DNA of 64,000 nucleotides from Bacteroidota bacterium (GTDB lineage Bacteria; Bacteroidota; Ignavibacteria; UBA10030; UBA8401): assembly GCA_021796215.1 (NCBI GenBank), contig JAJYOK010000015.1, positions 18,897 to 82,896 on the forward strand, written 5' to 3'. The translations under genes and the position numbers were made by a program. Below, one piece after another: positions 58,969 through 64,000 of the stretch (position 1 is the stretch's first letter; the number at the start of each line of letters is the position of its first letter). The notes below the pieces were generated by a model. That model was not told where the DNA came from. It was given only the letters and a program-made list of their open reading frames with translations, and did not search any database.

Positions 58969-60123
58969 GGAACATGGCGTCAAAGGCGATATTGTATTCT
59001 CCTTTCCGCAGTTTCACTTTTCTTTTTCTTCGCGGGATGTTCATCAATTGAATTATCAGCTCCGCTGAAACTATCGCCGGCTGATTGGGCAATGTTCGGC
59101 AAAGAATATCATCATTCTTTCCGTGATGCGGAATCATCATTCGCATTTCCGATGCGCGTTCTGTGGAGCTACGACGCTTCAGCCGGTTTCGGAAACGGCT
59201 CTCTCGCTGTCGCCGACAGCGTTCTCTTCGCCGGAACATTGCAGGGAGAATTGCATGCTGTAGATGTCGTAAACGGCAAACATATTGGGCATATCAAAAC
59301 CGGAAGCGCAATTTATGGCGCACCTGTTGTTAATGAAACGAGACTTTACTTACCTGTAGCATCGGGAAAGAATTCGATCATTGCTCTCGATCTTGTAGAA
59401 GGAAATAAATTGTGGACAGCGGAAATCGGCGGCGTGGAAACTTCCCCCGTTTTGCTTCATGGAAAATTATTTGTCACAAGCCTGAACGGATCGTTGTATT
59501 GCCTCGACACATCGTCCGGAAAAACAGAATGGACATTCCGCACGGATGATGCCATCCACTCGTCGCCCGCAGCAGACGACTCGCTTCTGTTCTTCGGAAA
59601 CGATGAAGGCTTCGTTTTTGCAGTCAATGCTTTCGATGGAAAGTTAAAATGGAAATACAAAACAGGTGCGGCAGTGTTTGGCTCACCCTGCTTTTCGGGA
59701 GGAACCACGTTCATCGGCTCACGCGATCATTTCCTGTATGCATTTGATGCCGCACATGGAGATGTGAAATGGAAATTCGACAGCGGCGACCGCATTATGT
59801 CGTGTCCATCGGTAAATGATTCGCTCGTGTTTGTTTCATCGCTCAACGGAACCGTTTCAGCCGTGAGCATTAACGACGGCGCGTTAAAATGGAAATTCAC
59901 AAACCACAGCGTCGTCAACACAACTCCGGTAGTAACAGCATCGGCAATTTTTGTCGGCGCTTTGGATGATAATCTCTACGCACTTTCTCCGGGTGATGGT
60001 TCAGTTCTATGGAAATATGATATCGGCAGCAGAATCAAAACATCGCCGGTGGCATCGCGCGGAATGCTGTTTGTCGCCGCAGAAGATAAAAGTGTCTACT
60101 GTTTTGTTTCATCAAATCAATGA
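58912..60123 (+). CDS. PQQ-like propeller lipoprotein (BamB-like)
   Basis: 403 residues from TTG at 58912; the start is uncertain because the first 20 codons lie in an inverted repeat. Hydrophobic segment and lipobox (LLSAVSLFFFFAGC) place it on a membrane, probably the outer one. At least six propeller blades follow (LHAVDVVNGKHIGHIKTGSA, LYCLDTSSGKTEWTFRTDDA, VFAVNAFDGKLKWKYKTGAA). Similar to BamB; it lies next to a barrel gene and a PEGA protein, consistent with an envelope scaffold. 4-base overlap with the PEGA gene. Confidence 0.85.
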   Translation: MKVKAAKNLFVFLCELREYGTWRQRRYCILLSAVSLFFFFAGCSSIELSAPLKLSPADWAMFGKEYHHSFRDAESSFAFPMRVLWSYDASAGFGNGSLAVADSVLFAGTLQGELHAVDVVNGKHIGHIKTGSAIYGAPVVNETRLYLPVASGKNSIIALDLVEGNKLWTAEIGGVETSPVLLHGKLFVTSLNGSLYCLDTSSGKTEWTFRTDDAIHSSPAADDSLLFFGNDEGFVFAVNAFDGKLKWKYKTGAAVFGSPCFSGGTTFIGSRDHFLYAFDAAHGDVKWKFDSGDRIMSCPSVNDSLVFVSSLNGTVSAVSINDGALKWKFTNHSVVNTTPVVTASAIFVGALDDNLYALSPGDGSVLWKYDIGSRIKTSPVASRGMLFVAAEDKSVYCFVSSNQ

Positions 60124-60890
60124 AGAACATGAAAACAACTGCCGCATTGTTTCTTCTGCTTTTTGTCGTATCTTCATCTTCCGGAGCGCAAACAAAAGAC
60201 TCAACGTACAGCAGCGGCTATCTCTCTGTCAATGCAAAAGACACCTGCCTGATTGCACTCATTGATTCCACGATAACGAAAACATTGCCGTTCGATTCAC
60301 TTCCCTTGCCGGCAGGAAATCATCACATGATTGTCATGCGTGAAAGAGAATGGAATGGAATTCTCGTAGATACGACAATCACGTTGATGGCAGAAAGCAA
60401 TACTGTCATCAACGTTCCGGAAAAACATCAATACACAATTCTCTCTTCGCCGCCCGAAGCGGCAGTTACAATAGGAAAAACAAAAACAGGTGAGACCCCT
60501 TTTCAGTTCACAGCGTCGCAGGCAATGTCGGTGCCGGTAACGATCAGCGCCATGGGATATGAACCGTTAACGCTCGAAGCGCCGTTACAATCAATGAACA
60601 TTATTCATTTAAGAGGAAGAGGCGAAAACGCGCCAAATATTATTCTCCCCAATAAATACATTCGGGATGACGGAACAGCGGTGTACACAAGTCTTGCTGT
60701 TGCAGTTGTTGCCGGAACGATCTCCGTGCTTGCCAAGCGCCGTGCCGATGCACTCAGCGATACCTATGGTGCAGCAGGCAGTCTTTCATCGCGTGCGTCT
60801 GCACATAAATATGATGTTGCTGCGGGTGTGAGTTTGTTTGTTACAGAGGTGAGCTTTGGTGCGCTGACGTATTATTTGCTGCTGCAATGA
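60120..60890 (+). CDS. PEGA-domain envelope protein
   Basis: 256 residues with a signal peptide (KTTAALFLLLFVVSSSSGAQ). Two PEGA-like repeats: SGYLSVNAKDTCLIALIDST and YTILSSPPEAAVTIGKTKTGETPF, then VTISAMGYEPLTLEA. The C-terminus has one or two membrane-like segments (VYTSLAVAVVAGTISVLA, VSLFVTEVSFGALTYYLLL). PEGA domains are found in surface-layer-like and envelope proteins. Co-translated with the propeller lipoprotein. Confidence 0.85.
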   Translation: MKNMKTTAALFLLLFVVSSSSGAQTKDSTYSSGYLSVNAKDTCLIALIDSTITKTLPFDSLPLPAGNHHMIVMREREWNGILVDTTITLMAESNTVINVPEKHQYTILSSPPEAAVTIGKTKTGETPFQFTASQAMSVPVTISAMGYEPLTLEAPLQSMNIIHLRGRGENAPNIILPNKYIRDDGTAVYTSLAVAVVAGTISVLAKRRADALSDTYGAAGSLSSRASAHKYDVAAGVSLFVTEVSFGALTYYLLLQ

Positions 60891-60900
60891 GAAATATATC

Positions 60901-60926
60901 GTCATTCCCGCGAAGACGGGAATCCA
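60901..60926. repeat. REP-like palindrome overlapping the uxs stop
   Basis: GTCATTCCCGCGAAGACGGG followed by AATCCA, matching the two copies at 63769-63873. It provides the last codons (GFPSSRE) and the stop of the minus-strand UDP-xylose synthase gene. Confidence 0.9.
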
Positions 60927-61864
60927 TTCAGCTTCTTCCGGAAGTATTCTATCGTCCTCGCTAACCCATCCTTACGTGCAACTTTCGGCTCCCAGCCTAA
61001 AATCGTCTTCGCCTTCGTAATATCCGGCTGACGCACCTTCGGATCGTCCTGCGGCAATTCTTTGAAAACAATTCTGCTTTTGCTTTTCGTCAATCCGACA
61101 ATCTCCTTTGCAAGATCAAGCATTGAAAGCTCTTCCGGATTTCCAATATTCATCGGCATGGTATAATCCGACATCATCAGGCGGTAAATCCCTTCAATCA
61201 AATCCGAAACATAACAAACGCTTCTCGTCTGGCTCCCATCGCCGAAGACAGTCACATCTTCACCTCGCAGCGCCTGCGACACAAATGCCGGAATCGCACG
61301 GCCGTCCTCAATTCTCATACGCTCTCCATACGTATTAAAGATGCGTATAATTCTTGTTTCCACTCCGTGAAACCGATGATATGCCATTGTCATGGCTTCT
61401 GCAAATCGCTTGGCTTCGTCATACACGCCGCGCGGTCCCACCGGATTCACATTTCCCCAATATTCTTCAACCTGCGGATGAATTTCCGGATCGCCATATA
61501 CTTCTGATGTTGAAGCGAGAAAGAAGCGCGCCTTCTTCGCCTTCGCAAATCCTAATGCCTTGTGTGTTCCTAACGAACCGACCTTCAATGTTTGAATCGG
61601 CAATTTTAAATAATCAATCGGGCTTGCCGGCGACGCGAAATGAAAAACGTACTGCACCTCTTCCGGCACATTAACAAAATTCGTTACATCGTACTGGACA
61701 AAGCGGAAATTCTTCTTCCCGAACAGATGCTCAATATTCTCCAGCGAGCCGGTAATCAAATTATCAACGCATACTACTGCATGACCTTCATTCAACAATC
61801 GCTCGCATAAATGTGAGCCAAGAAATCCGGCACCGCCGGTGACAACTGAAGTTGTTATCATCAA
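60902..61864 (-). CDS. UDP-glucuronate decarboxylase (UDP-xylose synthase)
   Basis: 320 residues; AAAGGAA 4-5 bases before the ATG. Short-chain dehydrogenase/epimerase fold: [67 protein letters not shown] (YxxxK), [39 protein letters not shown]. This pattern is UXS-specific. It turns UDP-glucuronate into UDP-xylose, using the product of Ugd encoded at 62368-63678. The last residues come from a REP-like repeat. Confidence 0.93.
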   Translation of the reverse strand: MMITTSVVTGGAGFLGSHLCERLLNEGHAVVCVDNLITGSLENIEHLFGKKNFRFVQYDVTNFVNVPEEVQYVFHFASPASPIDYLKLPIQTLKVGSLGTHKALGFAKAKKARFFLASTSEVYGDPEIHPQVEEYWGNVNPVGPRGVYDEAKRFAEAMTMAYHRFHGVETRIIRIFNTYGERMRIEDGRAIPAFVSQALRGEDVTVFGDGSQTRSVCYVSDLIEGIYRLMMSDYTMPMNIGNPEELSMLDLAKEIVGLTKSKSRIVFKELPQDDPKVRQPDITKAKTILGWEPKVARKDGLARTIEYFRKKLNGFPSSRE

Positions 61865-61897
61865 ATTCCTTTAATTTGCCTTTCGAGAATTACGAAA

Positions 61898-61921
61898 ATA
61901 AGAAGTTAAGAAGATGTGAAG
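61898..61921. repeat. left inverted repeat flanking the S23 gene
   Basis: ATAAGAAGTTAAGAAGATGT region; about 18 of 24 positions match the reverse complement of 62332-62355. Confidence 0.65.
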
Positions 61922-61930
61922 TCGAAAAAT

Positions 61931-62314
61931 TTAGAAACAAAACTTATCTGCATTTTTTCCAACAGAGTTTAGCATTGCAATTATTTCCTCATACTCTCGA
62001 TCAAGCTCTTTGAACAATTCTTCCGAGATATACTTACACGCTGCTGAAAATTCGAGCCAACTTTGGGTCTCTGATGCTTCCTGCATTGCATCGGTGATCT
62101 TGTTCACAAATACAGCTTTATATTTTCTCTTTCTCCACCCTTCAGCAAGATTGGAACAAACCGACCTTGAAGAACGTCGTATTTGATCCACCATGGAATA
62201 CCTTTCTTCAACGGGGAATTTCTTGGTTATCTCAAAAATCTTCATTGCTGTTGTAAAAGCGCGCTGGTAGACTTCTAAATCTCTGAAATGTTTTATGTCC
62301 TTCTTTCTTTCCAA
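61931..62314 (-). CDS. four-helix bundle protein (S23 / rRNA intervening-sequence family)
   Basis: 127 residues from TTG at 62314, preceded by GGAAG. HFRDLEVYQRAFTTAMKIFE, FPVEERYSMVDQIRRSSRSV, CSNLAEGWRKR, and the late ASETQSWLEFSAACKYISEE are the hallmark sequence of this family, first met inside 23S rRNA intervening sequences and also related to the Avd protein of diversity-generating retroelements. Here it is free-standing between uxs and ugd and bracketed by imperfect inverted repeats, so it could be a small mobile unit. Function unknown; nucleic-acid binding is likely from its basic surface. Confidence 0.93.
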   Translation of the reverse strand: MERKKDIKHFRDLEVYQRAFTTAMKIFEITKKFPVEERYSMVDQIRRSSRSVCSNLAEGWRKRKYKAVFVNKITDAMQEASETQSWLEFSAACKYISEELFKELDREYEEIIAMLNSVGKNADKFCF

Positions 62315-62331
62315 GCTTCCACGCTTCTTAG

Positions 62332-62355
62332 TTTCTCATTTCCTTAACTTCCCAT
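62332..62355. repeat. right inverted repeat flanking the S23 gene
   Basis: TTTCTCATTTCCTTAACTTC region; complements 61898-61921. Further TTCTCATTTTCTCAAC repeats follow up to the ugd stop. Confidence 0.65.
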
Positions 62356-62367
62356 CTTCTCATTTTC

Positions 62368-63678
62368 TCAACTCCTCTCTCCTCGCCCCATTCCATAATA
62401 CACAAATCCTTTTTCTTTCATCACTTTCGGATCGTAAATATTTCTGCCGTCAAAGATGACTGGTTTTTTCATCAGCGATTTCATTTTGTCGAAATCCGGG
62501 CGGCGGAATTCGTTCCACTCCGTCACGACAACAAGAGCATCGGCTCCCTTCAGTGCTTCGTAATTATTTTCGTAGAAGCCAACCTCTTTGCTAAGAAGCA
62601 GTTTTGCGTTAGCAAGTGCAATTGGGTCGTGTGCCCGCACTTTTACCGACAGTTCCAACAGCCCGTTGATGATCGCCACAGAAGGGGCTTCCCGCATATC
62701 GTCGGTTTGAGGTTTAAATGCCAATCCCCAGACAGTGATCACTTTATTCTTCATCTGATCGCCAAAATGGCGCCTGATCTTCTTCACAAGCATTCTCTTC
62801 TGCCGTTCGTTCACATCGTCAACTGCACGCAGCACTCTGAATTCATACTCATGTTCTTGTGCAGTCTTGATCAGTGCCTTCACATCTTTGGGGAAGCATG
62901 AACCACCGTAACCGACGCCCGGAAAAAGAAACTGCTGCCCTATGCGCGGGTCCGTTCCCATCCCTTTTCGCACAAGATCAACATCCGCTCCCGTTTTCTC
63001 GCACAGGTTTGCCAGCTCATTCATGAACGAAATTTTTGTCGCAAGAAAAGAATTAGCCGCGTACTTTGTCATCTCCGCACTTCGTTCATCCATAAACAGG
63101 ATCGGATTTCCTGTCCGCACGAATGGCGTATAAAGCTCGTTCATAATTTCCATTACGTGCTTGTTCGATGTCCCGACAACAATTCTGTCCGGCTTTAAAG
63201 AATCTGCAACTGCCGTCCCTTCTTTCAGAAATTCCGGATTCGATATAACATCAACGTTGCTTTTTCCTTTTTTGCGCATGATTTGTTTAATAGCATCCAC
63301 CGTTCCGACCGGCACCGTGCTTTTGCTGACAATAACTTTTTGTCCGCTTGCTATATCGGCTATCTGTTCCGCCACCATCATCACCCTCGAAAGATCCGCC
63401 GACCCGTCATCCGATTGCGGCGTCGGTAAGCATAAAAAAATGACCTCGCCCGACTCCACTGCCGTCTTGAGAGACATTGTAAAGCGAAGCCGTCCTTCAT
63501 TCATATTCCGCCGCACCATCTCCTCTAAGCCGGGCTCATAAATAGGCACAATCCCCTTCTGCAGATTCTTGATCTTCTTTTCATCCACATCCATGCAGAG
63601 CACATCATTGCCTGTATCGGCAAATACTGTTCCCTGTACCAAACCGACATAGCCTGTTCCGATAATAGAAAGTTTCAT
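62368..63678 (-). CDS. ugd: UDP-glucose 6-dehydrogenase
   Basis: 436 residues. NAD motif IGTGYVGLVQGTVFADTG, LPTPQSDDGSADLS, SKSTVPVGT, NPEFLKEGTAVADSLKPDRI, KYAANSFLATKISFMNELAN, catalytic Cys in GVGYGGSCFPKDVKALI, and the C-terminal LAFKPQTDDMREAPSV. Oxidises UDP-glucose to UDP-glucuronate, the substrate for the decarboxylase at 60902-61864. Upstream of the ATG lies a palindrome sharing AAAGGAATCCCTT with the tRNA-Pro insert. Confidence 0.96.
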   Translation of the reverse strand: MKLSIIGTGYVGLVQGTVFADTGNDVLCMDVDEKKIKNLQKGIVPIYEPGLEEMVRRNMNEGRLRFTMSLKTAVESGEVIFLCLPTPQSDDGSADLSRVMMVAEQIADIASGQKVIVSKSTVPVGTVDAIKQIMRKKGKSNVDVISNPEFLKEGTAVADSLKPDRIVVGTSNKHVMEIMNELYTPFVRTGNPILFMDERSAEMTKYAANSFLATKISFMNELANLCEKTGADVDLVRKGMGTDPRIGQQFLFPGVGYGGSCFPKDVKALIKTAQEHEYEFRVLRAVDDVNERQKRMLVKKIRRHFGDQMKNKVITVWGLAFKPQTDDMREAPSVAIINGLLELSVKVRAHDPIALANAKLLLSKEVGFYENNYEALKGADALVVVTEWNEFRRPDFDKMKSLMKKPVIFDGRNIYDPKVMKEKGFVYYGMGRGERS

Positions 63679-63680
63679 AG

Positions 63681-63699
63681 TCTAAAGGAATCCCTTCGT
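63681..63699. repeat. palindrome upstream of ugd, same core as tRNA-Pro insert
   Basis: AAAGGAATCCCTT (63684-63696) is identical to 35465-35477. Lies within 5-20 bases of the ugd start, where it could mask the ribosome binding site in a hairpin. Confidence 0.6.
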
Positions 63700-63768
63700 G
63701 AAAAGGTTCTTGTGTTTAAAGATTATTAAGCCATGGTACGCATAAAAATTGTTTTTGAAAATCAAAAA

Positions 63769-63834
63769 CAGGGTAACGTCATTCCCGCCCTCCTGCCAAA
63801 GCGAAGCGGCGGGCAGGCGAAGGCGGGAATCCAA
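63769..63834. repeat. REP-like repeat, copy 1, split by a 30-nt palindrome
   Basis: CAGGGTAACGTCATTCCCGC (63769-63788), then 30 extra bases (63789-63818, with CCTGCC and GGCAGG arms around AAAGCGAAGC), then GAAGGCGGGAATCCAA. Copy 2 is the same sequence without the 30 bases. Confidence 0.93.
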
Positions 63835-63837
63835 GTA

Positions 63838-63873
63838 CAGGGTAACGTCATTCCCGCGAAGGCGGGAATCCAA
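63838..63873. repeat. REP-like repeat, copy 2, intact
   Basis: CAGGGTAACGTCATTCCCGC joined directly to GAAGGCGGGAATCCAA. Direct tandem repeat of copy 1; its end abuts the IS3-family inverted repeat. Confidence 0.93.
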
Positions 63874-63898
63874 TGATCTTGCCCCGAGAACTCGGACA
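63874..63898. mobile_element. IS3-family terminal inverted repeat
   Basis: Read on the minus strand it starts TGTCCGAGTTCTCGGGGCAA, preceding ATCA; this ends-with-CA, GC-rich, GAGAA-bearing form is usual for IS3-family ends. It lies 5 bases after the transposase stop and directly against the REP copy, so the element inserted at or next to the REP. Confidence 0.7.
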
Positions 63899-63903
63899 GT
63901 GAG

Positions 63904-63999
63904 TTAAGTAAAAGACGTTTGCAATTCGAATTGCGCCGGAGAACGATGACCGATGGCGGAATGCAAACGCTGTTGATTATAAAATGTTTCAATGTAATC
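63904..63999 (-). CDS. IS3-family transposase (OrfB), C-terminal end only
   Basis: 31 residues before the stop, continuing beyond the window: DYIETFYNQQRLHSAIGHRS then PAQFE. The YIETFYNxQRxHSAxGxxSP motif is the C-terminal end of the DDE integrase domain of IS3-family OrfB proteins. The rest of the element lies to the right of the window. Confidence 0.9.
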   Translation of the reverse strand, partial: DYIETFYNQQRLHSAIGHRSPAQFELQTSFT

Positions 64000-64000
64000 A

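Noticed and set aside
61931..62314. Diversity-generating retroelement around the Avd-like four-helix protein
   Set aside because: No reverse transcriptase and no template/variable repeat pair is visible in the window.
63769..63873. CRISPR array in the REP region
   Set aside because: Only two copies with no spacers of constant size; they are palindromic tandem repeats.

Overview
The window reads as a chromosomal segment of an uncultured bacterium of the FCB superphylum, most likely Ignavibacteria/Kapabacteria-like (Bacteroidota-Chlorobi side). Reasons: two secreted proteins end in type IX secretion (T9SS) type A sorting domains with the NYPNPFNP...GREVATLV...RMVLLR pattern; there are LPS-transport and Kdo genes, so an outer membrane; PQQ-like and TolB-like propeller proteins, a four-helix-bundle S23 protein and small GIY-YIG genes are typical of this group. 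No rRNA, CRISPR or prophage is visible. Most of the window is ordinary housekeeping sequence with tight operons (many 4-base stop/start overlaps).

Layout. 1-7 kb (+): end of a PQQ-propeller gene, a secreted alpha/beta hydrolase, an ECF sigma factor with a small membrane protein, a DUF5519-like protein, an HtrA-type protease without signal peptide, ettA and two small proteins. 7-10.4 kb (+): a fused two-domain ABC permease and its ATPase with AAA-associated C-terminal domain; no substrate-binding protein is present. 10.3-14 kb (-): two membrane-anchored cytochromes c and two small hypotheticals. 14-19.6 kb (-): a T9SS-exported M4 metallopeptidase with a small secreted partner and a T9SS-exported S1/P1-type nuclease, with a 220-bp direct repeat bracketing the first two. 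19.5-27.4 kb (-): tyrA-aroF, then the envelope operon kdsA-orf-kdsD-lptC-lptA-like-lptB. 27.5-36 kb: AmiC-like amidase, tRNA-Ala with a 3' remnant, a K+ channel with a separate cyclic-nucleotide-binding protein, M23 peptidase, FAH-family enzyme, MerR regulator, and tRNA-Pro with a GIY-YIG gene and a tRNA-Pro remnant. 36-50 kb: L,D-transpeptidase, penicillin acylase, pyk, alpha-glucan phosphorylase, sixA, ArsC-like, adenosine deaminase, acpS, GDPD, adk, rlmN, a LamG lipoprotein. 50.6-61 kb (+): fni, polyprenyl synthase, ptsH-ptsI, PGI/PMI, a peptidase-propeller-barrel protein, PQQ lipoprotein, PEGA protein. 61-64 kb (-): UDP-xylose synthase, S23 four-helix-bundle protein, ugd, tandem REP-like repeats and the end of an IS3-family element.

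What stands out is small mobile DNA. (1) Two tRNA loci each carry a downstream duplicate of the tRNA 3' half; at tRNA-Pro the interval holds a GIY-YIG nuclease gene whose stop codon comes from the tRNA remnant. (2) Short GC-rich palindromes (about 15-33 nt) are scattered through the window, many in frame inside conserved genes (rlmN, tyrA, fni, htrA, a polyprenyl synthase and others). Two places in the window give an internal occupied/empty comparison: a 22-nt palindrome inside the tRNA-Pro remnant and a 30-nt palindrome inside one of two tandem REP copies. (3) An S23 gene is flanked by imperfect inverted repeats. (4) A 220-bp promoter-bearing direct repeat brackets the protease cassette. Together these suggest a palindrome-insertion system acting genome-wide and a tRNA-targeting GIY-YIG element, the best candidates here for under-described biology.
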